Shown here: piece by piece, positions 15,001-27,049 of the stretch
Layout of the letters: every line of letters begins with the position of its first letter
Numbering within the stretch: position 1 is the stretch's first letter
Origin: Aradus depressus
Lineage: Eukaryota > Arthropoda > Insecta > Hemiptera > Aradidae
Assembly: GCA_963662175.1 (NCBI GenBank)
Contig: OY759225.1
Coordinates: 3,162,001-3,226,000, forward strand
Reading direction: 5' to 3'
Length of the DNA: 64,000 bases
Position numbers and translations under genes: made by a program
The notes under the pieces: generated by a model
The model's database searches: none
Seen by the model: the letters and a program-made list of their open reading frames with translations, nothing else
Told to the model about the DNA's origin: nothing

Positions 15001-18000
15001 GAAGTAGAACAGAAAGTTGTCGAAGCTCAACAGGTCACTGTTAGCGACTTGGATATCCTGAAGCCGTCGCCAGAACAGAAAGATGTGAAGATTAAAGATG
15101 TTCCAGTGGATATAAAAGAGGATGCTGGGAAACCAGCCTCTGTTGAAATTACTCCTGAATACATATCACTAGAAAAGCAGATTATAGTTTCCGACACTCT
15201 CGTAACTGATGTAAAGAAAACTTCTCCCGAAAAGCCACAGACTGAGCATACTTTGACGGACGATAAAACAGGAGTGATTGTGACTGACATCCATACCATT
15301 CCCACTTCCCAAATCCCAGGTAAAGTGACAGAACCTAAGACTAAACAGCTCTCCAAAACATTGACTGATGATTTGGAGACAGATAAGGAGGCGGACACAC
15401 AGAAGAAACCCATTCAAAAATTACATGAAATTGAGGAGAGTGTTGCGATTACCGATGTATTGGAGACCCAGAAGGATATTGTTATCCATGAGGACGTTAA
15501 AGAAACTGTGAGAGATGTTGTTGATGAAGTAGAACAGAAAGTTGTCGAAGCTCAACAGGCCCCTGTTAGCAACTTGAATATCCTGAAGCCGTCGCTAGAA
15601 CAGAAAGATGTGCAGTTTAAGGATGTTCCAGTGGATATAAAAGAGGATGCTGGGAAACCAGCCCCTGTTGAAATTACTCCTGAATCCATATCACCAGAAA
15701 AGCAGATTATAGTTTCCGACACTCTCGTAACTGATGTGAAGAAAACTTCTCCCGAAGTGCCAGAGACTGAGCATACTTTGACGGACGATAAAACAGGAGT
15801 GACTGTAACTGACATCCATACCATACTCACTTCCCAAATCCCAGATGAGGTGACAGAACCTGAGCCTAAACAGCTCTCCAAAACATTGACTGATGATTTA
15901 GAGACAGATAAAGAGACGGACACACAGAAGAAACCCATTCAAAAATTACATGAACTTGAGGAGACTGTTGCGATTACCGATGTATTGGAGACCCAGAAGG
16001 ATATTGTTGTCCATGAGGACGTTAAAAAAGCTGTGAAAGATGTTGTTGATGAAGTAGAACAGAAAGTTGTCGAAGCTCAACAGGCCACTGTTAGCGACTT
16101 GGATATCCTGAAGCCGTCCACCGAACAGAAAGATGTGAAGTTTAAGGAAGTTCCAGTGGATATAAAAGAGGATGCTGGGAAACCAGCCTCTGTTGAAATT
16201 ACTCCTGAATCCATATCACCAGAAAAGCAGATTATAGTTTTCGACACTCTCGTAACTGATGTGAAGAAAACTTCTCCCGAAGAGCCAGAGACTGAGCATA
16301 CTTTGACGGACGATAAAAAAGGAGTGACTGTAACTGACATCCATACCATACCCACTTCCCAAATCCAAGGTGAGGTGACAGAACCTGAGACTAAACAGCT
16401 CTCCAAAACATTGACTGATGATTTGGAGACAGATAAGGAGTCGGACACACAGAAGAAACCCATTCTAATATTACATGAAATTGAGGAGAGTGTTGCGATT
16501 ACCGATGTATTGGAGACCCAGAAGGATATTGATATCCATGAGGACGTTAAAGAAACTGTGAGAGATGTTGTTGTTGAAGTAGAACAGAAAGTTGTCGAAG
16601 CTCAACAGGCCCCTGTTAGCAACTTGGATATCCTGAAGCCGTCGCCAGAACAGAAAGATGTGCAGTTTAAGGATGTTCCGGTGGATATAAAAGAGGATGC
16701 TGGGAAACCAGCCCCTGTTGAAATTACTCCTGAATCCATATCACCAGAAAAGCAGATTATAGTTTCCGACACTCTCGTAACTGATGTGAAGAAAACTTCT
16801 CCCGAAGAGCCAGAGACTGAGCATACTTTGACGGACGATAAAAAAGGAGTGACTGTAACTGACATCCATACCATACCCACTTCCCAAATCCAAGGTGAGG
16901 TGACAGAACCTGAGCCTAAACAGCTCTTCAAAACATTGACTGATGATTTAGAGACAGATAAAAACACGGACAGACAGAAGAAACCCATTCAAAAGTTACA
17001 TGAAGTTGAGGAGACTGTTGCGATTACCGATGTATTGGAGACCCAGAAGGATATTGTTATCCATGAGGACGTTAAAGAAGCTGTGAGAGATGTTGTTGAT
17101 GAAGTAGAACAGAAAGTTGTCGAAGCTCAACAGGTCACTGTTAGCGACTTGAATATCCTGAAGCCGTCGCCAGAACAGAAAGATGTGCAGTTTAAGGATG
17201 TTCCAGTGGATATAAAAGAGGATGCTGGGAAACCAGCCTCTGTTGAAATTACTCCTGAATCCATATCACCAGAAAAGCAGATTATAGTTTCCGACACTCT
17301 TGTAACCGATGTGAAGAAAACTTCTCCCGAAGAGCCACAGACCGAGCATACTTTGACGGACGATAAAACAGGAGTGACTGTAACTGACATCCATACTATA
17401 CCCACTTCCCAAATCCCAAGTGAGGTGACATTTCCTGAGACTAAACCGCTTTCCAAAACATTGATTCATCATTTAGAGATAGATGAAAAGACAGACACAC
17501 AGAAGAAACCCATTCAAAAATTACATGAAATTGAGGAGAGTGTTGCGAATACCGATATATTGGAGACCCAGAAGGATATTGTTGTCCATGAGGACGTTAA
17601 AGAAACTGTGAGAGATGTTGTTGATGAAGTAGAACAGAAAGTTGTCGAAGCTCAACAGGCCACTGTTAGCGACTTGGATATCCTGAAGCCGTCCACAGAA
17701 CAGAAAGATGTTAAGTTGAAGGATGTTCCAGTGGATATAAAAGAGGATGCTGGGAAACCAGCCTCTGTTGGAATTACTCCTGAATCCATATCACCAGAAA
17801 AGCAGATTATAGTTTACGACTTTCTTGTAACCGATGTGAAGAAAACTTCTCTCGAAGAGCCACAGACTAAGCATACTTTGACGGACGATAAAACAGGAGT
17901 GGCTGTAACTGACATCCATTCCATACCCACTTCCCAAATCCCAAGTGAGGTGACAGAACCTGAGACTAAACAGCTCTCCAAAACATTGACTGATGATTTA

Positions 18001-18566
18001 GAGACAGCTAAAGAAATAGACACAATAAAGAAATCCATTCAAGAATTACATGTACTTGAGGAGACTGTGGCGATTACTGATATAGTGGTGACCCAGAAGG
18101 ATATTGTTATCCATGAGGATGTTAAAGAAGCTGTGAAAGATGCTGTTGATGAAGTAGAACAAAAAGTTGTCGAAGCTCAACAGGCCACTGTTAGCGACTT
18201 GGATATCCTGAAGCCGTCCACAGAACAGGAAGATGTTAAGTTGAAGGTTGTTTCTGTGGTTATAAAAGAGGATGCTGGGAAACCAGTCTCTGTTGAAATT
18301 ACTCCTGAATCCATATCACCAGAAAAGCAGATTATAGTTTCCGACATTCTTGTAACCGATGTGAAGAAAACTTCTCCCGTAGAGCCACAGACTGAGCATA
18401 CTTTGACGGACGATAAAACAGGAGTGACTGTAACTGACATCCATACCATACCTACTTCCCAAATCCCAGGTGAGGGGACAGAACCTGAGACTAAACAGCT
18501 CTCCAAAACATTGACTGATGATTTGGAGACAGATAAGGAGACGGACACACAGAAGAAACCCATTCA
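1..18566 (+). repeat. Coding tandem array: 35 full 525-bp units plus a partial unit
   Basis: The same codons recur at exactly 525-bp spacing. The segment starting at base 1 (EEPQTEHTLTD) reappears at 18376, which is exactly 35 periods, so no net insertion or deletion separates the units. Each 175-aa unit has a TVTDIHTIPTSQIP block, a KTLTDDLETDK block, a heptad-like helix (HEDVKEAVRDVVDEVEQKVV), then KPSPEQ, a VPVDIKEDAGKP block, SISPEKQIIVSD and KKTSPEEP. Up to three SP sites per unit are possible proline-directed phosphorylation sites. Units differ by substitutions only and fall into subtypes arranged in higher-order patterns. The array stops inside a unit after KKPIQ. Confidence 0.97.
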
Positions 18567-21500
18567 GCACCCTTTGACGGACGACAAACATGATGGGACC
18601 AAAAGTGACTTCGATAACATTCTTTCTCTCAAAACGCCTGGTAAATACACTGCCATTGAAATTAAACAAGTCGACATAATACCCTCTTATAAATTATCTG
18701 AGACAGATAGAGAAATAGACAAACAGATGAACAGAAACATTACACTTACTGTGACTGATACATATGTCCATGATGTTTCTTCTCTTGAATCCCTCATTGA
18801 CAACTCTGAGCTTGAGGTGAAACCACACGACATTAAATCCTCTGATAAATTTGCTTTGACAGGAACAGAAACCGACAAACAGATAATTAGAAAGGAAACT
18901 TTTTTGAAATTAGAAGACGGAAAACAGATGAAAGAAAAGGATGCTAGGCTGGAAGTATGTGATGAAAAACCTAGTTTAGCTGTAGGAATTGGTGATAAGA
19001 AAACGGAAATAGGGGAAATAAAAACACCAGACAGTATTCAAAGAGTAGTGAAAACTAGCGAAGAGCACACCGTCAAATATGACACATGTCTAGGGAGGGT
19101 CACTTCTGTAGTTAAGGAAGAAGTTGGCGAGAAATCAGGTATGGCAGGAGTGAAACGTTCGCTACAAGACATTGGAATCGCGAGTTCAAGTGTTAGGGAT
19201 ACTCAAAAGGAGACTGGAAAGGACCTAACAAAACTACTTCTACAGGACAGTACCACTGACAAAGACGAATCGCCAGAAAAACATGTTTTAGTGTTTGATA
19301 CATTCGCAACTGACTTGACCTCGACCGTAGTTATTGACGACAAGTTGTACGTTACGTCCCCTGACAGAGACACTGTACGTAGAGAAATAGATACTGACTT
19401 CCTTGAAATTACATCTCTGGAATCCCCCATTAAACATACTGAACTCGGAATAATACAGGACGATTTTAGGTATCCTGATGAATTAGCTAACATAGATATA
19501 GATGTAGGCGCACTGATCCCAGCAGAGAATAAGAAACTTATAGGTTCTCATGTCGACACTTCTGGGAGGATGGATGGTGCAGACATAATTAACGAAAGAA
19601 AGGGAACAATTCTAAAAAGATATGGCAATGAACAAAAGGAAGAATACGCTAAAGTGAAAGAGATAGGTGATGAAAAGTCTAGTTTAGCAGTGGAGGTAGT
19701 TGATAAGAAAACAGAAAGAGATGAAATGGAAACACAAACACAAGACAGGGCTCGGAAAGTAATAAAATCTACAGAAGAGGATACAGACAAACTTGACACA
19801 GGTTCAGAGATGGACACTCCTGTAGATCAGCTGGCTGAGGATGATGGAGACAAAGAGTCTCTTGTTACAGACAGAGAAGAGACGATATCAAAGATTGAAT
19901 TACTTCCAACTGTAGCAAAACTGGACAAAATCGATCCCATTGTTACAAGAGAAGGAAAAATTATAGTTCAATTTGACTTATCTCAGAGCTATAAATCACA
20001 TAATGAAGATGACATCAGCGGCGAAATTGAAACAATGAACTCAGAAGAAGTGAAAGAAGTAATTCAGCAATCGAATATATCCTCTAGATCTAAACTTTTG
20101 TCACAGGAAGAACTTGAGTCTGTAGAAGAGTTTACTAAATTCCAGAGCTCAGTTGATACGGCTGAAGTTTCTTTAGAAAATTCTGAAAAAAAATCCGTTG
20201 GAGATGCTAGTAAACTTTTACTTGACAGAACAGTTGATGTATCTGATATAGCGGATAAAACTATAGCTAAGACTTTCTCAAATGATTTCGCTGATGTTTC
20301 AATGATTTCCTCCTCAGATATTGGTAAAGAAATTGTTTTCGAGGTTTATGACTTTAAAAAAGACTCCTTAGCTCCTGTTAGTCCATGTGATAGTTCAGAA
20401 ACGGAAGCACTTTTGTGTGGCAGATGTGGTTGTCAGTCTGTAAGTTGCGGATGTTTCAAAGCCGTGGAACTGGAAGCTACCAGTGAGAGTCTTAGCTTCC
20501 CTTCTGAGGAAGAACTTCAATTCAAAAAAGAATATTTTGCTTCGACGGCGGAAAATGATACCATTGGAGGATCTTCTTCTGAAATGACACGGGAGATTTT
20601 ACTTGTTGAAGGGTCCGTTATAGAAGTAGTTGGTTATCCTAGGCAGGCTTTCACTGGCAGTGACATTTCACTATTAGAATCTGAAAGACCACCTGAGTTT
20701 ACCAATTTAAATTTAAGCATCGATGTTAGTGAAGAATCTACACCATCACAATCCTTTGTACGAACTGATAATAAATATAATTATCAGGATGGTTCGGTAA
20801 TTGTTGACGATATTTATATGACAGACGACCTTCTTGAAGTGACGGTGACTTCTTGCCCAGAAGTACATTCTAGTCAGTTTAAAGAAACCGCTTCCGAAGT
20901 AAAATCTAAATTGCGACCATTTTCGGGTGAACGCCGAAAGCAATCTGACAATGTGAAAAGCAAAGCTAGCCCTATGAAAAGTAAAACATCCAAAGTGGAA
21001 AAGGAAAAAACATTACCATCTACGGTTACACGTAAAACAACTGTAAGTAACAGGAAAAGTTTGGAATCTAAAACTAGAAAAATTGAGCCTGCAAGGACAG
21101 AAAAAAAATATACTTCAGAGTTTTCTTCTTCTTTGTCACAGCCACGAGGAAGATCTCCAGTCAGGACTCCAAAAACAATTCCTGCATCTTCTTACTTGAA
21201 GTCCAGGACGAAAACTCCGATTAAAACTTCCGAGACTAAGCCTTCAACTTCGACCAGTAGCACACACGCAAGTTCTTCAAGAACACTTCCTTCAAGAGAA
21301 AGAAAGTCAGTAAAACAAGTTATTAGTCATCGAATAGAAAGGAAACAAGGAGAATCAGACCAGACGTTTACATCAAAAATTCCACGCGAAAGATTTAAAC
21401 TAGAAAAGACAGTAACAAGAGATCAGTCTGCAGAGAAAGAGCGACAAACAACGAGAACAAGAACTAAAGGATACATGGCTTCAACACTCTCTAGAGACAT

Positions 21501-22780
21501 CAAAGTAGAGAACACTTTTCGAGAAAAAAGATCTGACTCGCAGAAAAGATCATTTCCTCCTTCAGCTTCCTCATCAACGCATGGAACACCGGAAAGAAGA
21601 CCAAGATCAACAACGAAGAGCCAACTCTTAACACCGGCATCTTCTTCAAAAGATATTTCTTATTCTAAAAGTGTCAGTAGCCCTAAGAAGTACCTGAAGA
21701 AAAAAGAGACCACTGATTCAAAAACTCCAACAACAAGCCCAATGAGATCACAAATAAAAAGCAGAACAGAATCCGTCCGAAGCAAAGAGACTCAAGATGT
21801 AGTTTCAAAAGAACCAAAGAAAATAATAAAACAGAATACGAAATCGAAAATAGCATATAGTAAAACCGTTTCTAAAATTGAAGGCATTAAAAAAGGGGAA
21901 GTGAAAAAAGTTGAATATAAGGAAGAAAAGAAAATTAGAAAAAAGGAAAGCTTTTTGATAGAAAAGGAGAAAACGGAAGTAAAATGTGTTAAGGAAGAGG
22001 AAGAAGAAAGTGCTAAGTCTCATTCTTCACTTCAGAGTGCGTCCTTGGAGATGACTTCAGATGTTCACACTGATGAAGCAATAGAAGACGTGAAACGTGC
22101 ATCATCTGCTCCTTCAGCTGTCCAATATGAAAGATCATCTAGTGCTCAAGGAAGAAGAAAAAGTGGTGTTGAACTTACGTCAAAGTATGGCAAAAGAAGA
22201 GGATCCAGTCTTGAGAGGCAGAAAGGACCTGTCTCCTTGCCGTCCAGTCCTAGCAGGATAAGGTCCAAGGATAAGTCCAGCAGTGTTCAGCTTGTTACAT
22301 CCGAAGTTTTCACAAGAACTACTGACTCCGCGGGAATAGAAATAGTTTTTAAACAACCGGAGTCATTAAGAAAAATCATCAAATATGAAAATGAGTTGTC
22401 TCTAATGGATACTACCACGGATTCTTCACTGTCTGATTCTGTCGCTCTGCCCCTATCTTGCTCTGAACTAGACATAAGTTTGGAGACGAGACATCGGCCG
22501 TCAGTGTCCCCTCTGTCCCCGAGGATGATAAGGAGAAGTGAGGTTGTTGTGAGTCCTAAGTTGAGGTCGAGTGAGGACAGCTCTGGCAGTGATCTGGAGT
22601 GCTGCTCGCTATTGAAACAGAAGGCTAGTCCTACGATGCTGGAGCGGACTGGAGCTGGTAAAGTGTCGGCTCCCAGACGTGTCTCCGAAGAGAGGCTGTC
22701 TCCCATCCTGGACGTCCTTTCAGTGGCTCCTCGCAGACACAGGCCCTCCCCTGACCTCAAGGACCCTCCTGAGACACCAG
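1..22780 (+). CDS. Ank2: Giant repeat exon of probable ankyrin-2-like gene (5' partial)
   Basis: The frame is open from base 1, so the exon begins upstream of the window. It ends at a good donor (CAG|GTAACT at 22781) in phase 1, and the next exon at 23970 completes a Gly codon. About 7,593 codons are visible. In order: 35.4 tandem 175-aa acidic units (to 18566), an acidic unique region with degenerate LTDD-like pieces (18567-20400), a Cys cluster (20416-20454), a very basic Ser/Thr/Pro/Lys region (about 20880-22310) and an acidic, SP-rich end. There are no globular domains, membrane segments or Trp in the array, so it should be largely disordered. Giant ankyrins use such exons as long cytoplasmic tails linking membrane and spectrin to microtubules in axons. 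The Ank2 assignment is inferred from the downstream exons, because no ankyrin repeat is in the window. A futsch-like or other giant cytoskeletal protein is the alternative. Confidence 0.75.
20416..20454 (+). other. Five-cysteine cluster in giant exon
   Basis: The peptide LLCGRCGCQSVSCGCFK has spacing C-x2-C-x-C-x4-C-x-C in a protein otherwise almost free of cysteine. It could bind a metal ion or be S-acylated; neither is shown by the sequence alone. It sits at the boundary between the acidic part and the basic part of the exon. Confidence 0.6.
20881..22310 (+). other. Basic Ser/Pro/Lys-rich, MAP-like region with SKIP motif
   Basis: The translated segment is rich in Lys, Arg, Ser and (S/T)P sites, for example PRGRSPVRTPKT and SRTKTPIKTSE, with many KSK and RK clusters. 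Such composition is typical of microtubule-binding projection proteins. At 21373-21384 it contains SKIP followed by basic residues (TSKIPRERFK), which fits the SxIP consensus for EB-protein binding. Binding is inferred, not shown. Confidence 0.55.
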
Positions 22781-23969
22781 GTAACTCGTCCCCTTTGGGC
22801 CAGTGATTCCTCGATGCCAGCATGCCGCTTCACCCCCAGGTATTTCCCACTCTCTCATCTAGATCAGTAGTCTGTATCTCAACCAGATTGAATTATATTG
22901 TTTGGTCTAGAAAACGGATGCGTTTCCTTTCTTGCTTCATTTTGTAAATATATATTTGGTTTATTTTTTATTATGATTTGTTTCGCAACTGCCTTTTTTT
23001 TGTAGGCACATACATACATACTTTCATAATTCAACTTCTCACAAACATCTTCCTGTGTTGGGCCATTTCCTTTTCTAATTCAATGCCCTTGAACCTGTAT
23101 TCTTCTGTTAAACTCTTCTTTCTTCTGGAAAAAATCTTTAAATGTGAAGTAAAGAGAAGGATCGCTGGTGGCGCTGAGATAGCGTGCTTGCCTACTATCC
23201 CAAAAATTGTGAGATTGATCCCTGCCGGTGCCTTTAGGTTTTTTATTTGGAAGGTGAAAAAAAAAACCATGGGACGTTAAGCGATGACCCCTAGCCTATG
23301 CGATGTCAGATCAGACCCCTACCCTAGTTAAACTTGTTTACAAAACATCTAGGACTCCCACATGTACACCAGCGCGAAGAAACGCTTTCTGGTAGTAGGC
23401 GATCTCGTAGTTCAAACCCGGGCATGGGCCACAAAATTAGACAATGTTAAAACCAATCGTGGTTTTTGGAAAATTCTACCTAAATGGAGCTTTGAGTCAA
23501 TTCTTCTATAGTCTATAGTTGTCCTGTTAGTGTACTATATTTTTTTAACAAATCGCTTAACAAAGTTCAATCAAATTTTGAATGCATTTGTTTGGGGCCA
23601 TCAATTCATTTTTTTTTTTGACATTTTAACTACGGAATTTCTTATGACCATTTAAAAAAATAATTGTTTGAAATTTCAATTTATTTAATTACTTGTAAAA
23701 AGTTACGATGTAGACATTTCAGTTACAACAAACTGCCTTATTAATTGAAATAATTATGTAAGAAACTGAAAGTTAAAATTTTATTATATTAATATGAAAT
23801 TAGAAACAACAAAATGATGACTGTTATTTTTCTAATTATTCTAGCTTTGTATTTATTTCTAATTTTAATTTAATTTATTGTATATTAAACGAACGATTTG
23901 TGTTTTTTTTAAGGTTTTCATTGAAGGGGTGCAAAAACTGAAAAATAAAAACCTAATTATTGTATTCAG
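22781..23969 (+). other. Phase-1 intron after giant exon
   Basis: The donor is GTAACT at 22781 and the acceptor is TGTATTCAG ending at 23969. The intron is AT-rich and holds one diverged SINE copy (23166-23410). Beyond that only poly-T and AT-rich sequence is seen. Confidence 0.8.
23166..23410 (+). repeat. tRNA-derived SINE, diverged copy 1
   Basis: The tRNA-like head GGCGCTGAGATAGCGTGCTTG is followed by a degenerate B-box region and the family body: GGGACGTTAAGCGATGA, then GTCAGATC, then CACCAGCGCG, and ending GGTAGTAGGCGAT. It aligns over its length with the better copy on the minus strand at 55906-56210. Confidence 0.7.
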
Positions 23970-25912
23970 GTAAAATTGATATGTCTAAAAAAATTCCAAA
24001 GATCGAAGTGACAAAATTTGATGCCAATGATTACTTGTCTCCAGATCAAATTTCAGATTCTGTTTTAACGGATAATGAAATTTTGGATATGAGAGAAGTT
24101 AGCGCAAGACCAAGAAGGACATTCCAGGATGTGGACTTAACGGACGTTGAAGCCTCAGACGATGAGGATGACGCACCTTACTATCATCTGCCTTCTCAAG
24201 TCTTCTCTCTGGACATAGGACATACTTCTGAAGAGATTCTAAACGTCCACAGCCCTGGAAAGACCCAACGAACTGTACTCTTCTCTCCAACGCACAACTT
24301 TGTTAGGCCCGAGCTTGAACTTTGTACAGACACTGAGGGGATATCTTTGTCGGAGGATGATGACATAGAACAACAAGGAAGCTATCCCGAATGTTTATTT
24401 GCTCATGAATCTAATAATGTTAAAATCAACGAAAATGTTAAATCAGGATGGACTCATTCTCCAATCAATACGCCAGAGCCTCAAGTTCGCTACTCAAACG
24501 CTTGTAGCTGGTTACAGATGCCTTCAAGAAGTCCCTGTCCTGCTCTTACAGACACTGAGATACTTGATTCTGATAATGAAGGTTTTGAAGACCTAAGGAC
24601 TTCTTTAAAGTTGAAGAAGACATTCAGAGAAGGTTTCATGAGCGATGCTGAAGACTCAGACAGCTCCATAAGTGACAATCCTTTTTTAAAAGCCGTTCAA
24701 AACCTTAAAATTGGACATCTGAATTTTGGTAACAGAGTATCGAAACAGAAAAAAATCGGTAAATCGATATCAAACGATATTGAGGACAGTGGTGGTGCCA
24801 AGTTGAAGATAGTCAAACAGCGAAAAGAGAAACAGATATGCATGAAACCAAAGCAAAAATTGATTAAAAGTTTCTCTAATCAAAGTATAAAATCAGAATC
24901 AAAGATAAATTCTAGTCAGATAGAAAAAAAATCTATGCAACTTCAGAAAATGAAAAAATATCGTATTTTATGTGTTGATTCTGATACAGATGTTGCGGAC
25001 TTCGAATCAGATATTATGGAGTTCGAAAGCGAACCTGAAGTGGATGAAGCGAAATGTCTACCTGAAGTAAAACGCGAGATGGTTCTTGTTAACAAAAATT
25101 TTAAAGGAAATGTATCTCTTATCTTGCCCGTCAAAAAATCAAGAAGTCTCAAAATTATGCTAAACGAAGAATATGGAAATAGCGGTTGTTCAGATTATGA
25201 GGATCTTGAGGGATACACTGGTGAAGAAATACCACCATACTGTCCTTCGCCTGAACCACCGCGCATAGAGCATAGTTTCACTCAAAATTCTGAATCTTTA
25301 AAAAAGTTTAAAAGATTAAGGTCACCTGTTGATATTCGTGAAGCGTTGACTGACACTGAAGAAATTTTTTTGGGAGTACCCACCACAGAGACTAAGAAGA
25401 AACACTTTAACAAAACATTGAACCTACCGAGAGTAGAAAAGGAATGTTTAACTGATATTGAAGACATTTTTCTTGACGATGAACCTGGAAGAGCTGAAGA
25501 AGAAGTAAGGCCCAGTGGAGAATATTTAACAGATACTGAAGACTTGTCCGGTGGAGCTACAGAAGAAGATGAAAGCTTCTACAGAGAATGTCAAATTGAA
25601 AGTGCAAGTAACGTGACAACATGGAAGGAAAGTAACCGACCATTGACTGTAGAAGCGAGGAGGAAGATTGAACACAAGATCCCAACCATCACGCGGATCT
25701 CTCCCAGCCCACTACCCTACTGTAAGACAGACGATGAAGAGATGTCCGGCGGTGAAGATGAGGTGGAGGGTGAAGTGTCTGATGAGTGTTGTGTGGAGCC
25801 CCATCGGTCCACGGTGCACATCCACCATAGACGTCGGTTCCAGCCGACCAGAGAGGAAGTCAAAGGAGCCTTTCTCGGTTCCGACCATACCGACATCGAA
25901 GATATACATTAG
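23970..25912 (+). CDS. Ank2: Ank2-like acidic TD-x-ED exon, probable alternative last exon
   Basis: The acceptor CAG at 23967-23969 gives phase 1 and completes a Gly codon from the giant exon (TPG|KIDMSKK). The frame stays open for 647 codons to TAG at 25910-25912. The product is acidic and disordered. It carries repeated threonine-aspartate motifs: LTDNEILD, DLTDVEASDDEDD, LTDTEILDSD, LTDTEEIF, LTDIEDIFLDD, LTDTEDLSGG, and HTDIEDIH at the very end. Because the motif runs to the stop and AATAAA signals follow at 26090-26101, this is probably an alternative 3' terminal exon. If instead it is internal, weak phase-1 donors at 25878 (TCG|GTTCCG) or 25836 could join it to 37870. No family domain is recognised; membership rests on phase and position. 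Confidence 0.7.
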
Positions 25913-26089
25913 TCTACAACCATATCCCACCACAATCAATAATACTATGTATATCTGATCTCAAACAGTAGTATGTCTCATTTTACTTCCCCGGGTATAT
26001 TATGGATAGAGAAAGTTATGTTATAGATCTGAAATTCGAAGTCGAGTTCTCACCGTAATTTCATGATCTCCGACCCCCTAATTACAAAT

Positions 26090-26101
26090 AATAAAAATAA
26101 A
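26090..26101 (+). promoter_or_regulatory. Candidate polyadenylation signals (two AATAAA)
   Basis: Two abutting AATAAA hexamers (26090-26095 and 26096-26101) lie about 180 bp after the stop of exon 23970-25912. They are consistent with a short 3' UTR, but the surroundings are AT-rich, so chance occurrence is possible. Confidence 0.35.
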
Positions 26102-26169
26102 ATTTACTCTCTTTGTGTCTATGAACATGATAAAGCCAGATAAAAAGAATATCGACATGAAATTTTATA

Positions 26170-27049
26170 CGAGGTGTGTTCAAAAAAGAAAAAGGAAATG
26201 TTGTAATTTCGTGGGTTGTATTAGTCTGATTCGCGCGATATTTTCGTTGTTGTATTGTTAAACATGTCTGGAAAGTAACTGTACATTGTTAGCCAAACCG
26301 GATGTTTAGTCTGCTGTCAGCTGTCAAAGAGGTTACATGTGTTTTGGTACGTTCGGAGATTATTTATTTGTTAAAATAATGGATCAGAGAATTTGCATTA
26401 CATTAGGCTATAAGAATGGAATAAAGTGCAGCAAAGTTTTAGAAATGTTGAGTATTGCTTTTGGTGAGTCTGCTATAAGTAAAACTAGGGTTTTAACAGA
26501 CCGAAAAAAGCTCGACAAGTGGGGTCGAATGTAAAGGTCATGCTCACTGTGTTTTTCGATTTTAACGGCATAGTGCACCACGTGTTTTTGTCATAAGGAC
26601 AAACGATCATTAAGCAGTACTACTCGTACCTACGTGCAATCCGAAAAAAACGCCCAGATTTGTGGCGAAACAATTCATGACTTTTGCACCACGATAATAC
26701 ACCTGCTCACACTTCATTGCTTGTTCGTGAATTTTTGACCAAAAACAACACTATAATGATGCCCCAGCCTCCATATTCGCTAGAAATGGCTCCATGTGAC
26801 TTTTTTCTGTTCCCAACAATAAAGAGAACCTTAAAGGGCCGTCGTTTTCACAAGCATAGATGAGATTAAAAGCGCATCGCTGAGAGAGCTGAATGCTATC
26901 TCAAAGGTCGAGTTCTATAAGTGTTTCGGGGATTGGAAGAAGTGTATATCTAATGGGGTCTATTTTGAAGGGGATAACATTGATGTAGACAAATAAATAA
27001 AATTCTTTTCAAAAACCGAAAATTCCCGTTATTTTTTGAAAACTCCTCG
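26170..27049 (+). mobile_element. Internally deleted mariner-type transposon
   Basis: The 880-bp element is flanked by TA (26168-26169 and 27050-27051). Its imperfect terminal inverted repeats start CGAGGTGTGTTCAAAAAA and end TTTTTTGAAAACTCCTCG. Plus-strand translation from 26380 gives a mariner N-terminus (DQRICITLGYKNGIK, then FGESAISKTRV). After a jump near 26525 it gives VMLTVFFDFNGIVHH, then HHDNTPAHTSLLVREFL and QPPYSLEMAPCDFFLFP, and near the end ECVIS-like GVYFEGDNI. All three catalytic Asp motifs are visible. The middle of the transposase is deleted and stops and frameshifts break the rest, so it is dead. Confidence 0.9.
26380..26994 (+). pseudogene. Mariner transposase remnant
   Basis: Mariner-type (Tc1/mariner superfamily) transposase would be about 345 aa; here only about 50 N-terminal codons and the C-terminal half remain. 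The first frame stops at 26532, in GRM-stop. The catalytic block continues in another frame, interrupted by a stop after the VFLS segment (near 26596) and a frameshift near GRRF (about 26845). The element cannot supply its own transposase. Confidence 0.85.

Noticed and set aside
1..18566. CRISPR-like or satellite array
   Set aside because: There are no unique spacers; the units abut directly, keep one reading frame and end inside a larger coding exon.
327..18669. Dozens of minus-strand open frames of 83-128 codons recurring every 525 bp
   Set aside because: They are antisense shadows of the tandem coding array, with the same period and no independent signals.
22781..22806. Read-through of the giant exon to the stop at 22804
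   Set aside because: A strong donor at 22781 with a matching phase at 23970 is the better explanation; read-through would be intron retention.
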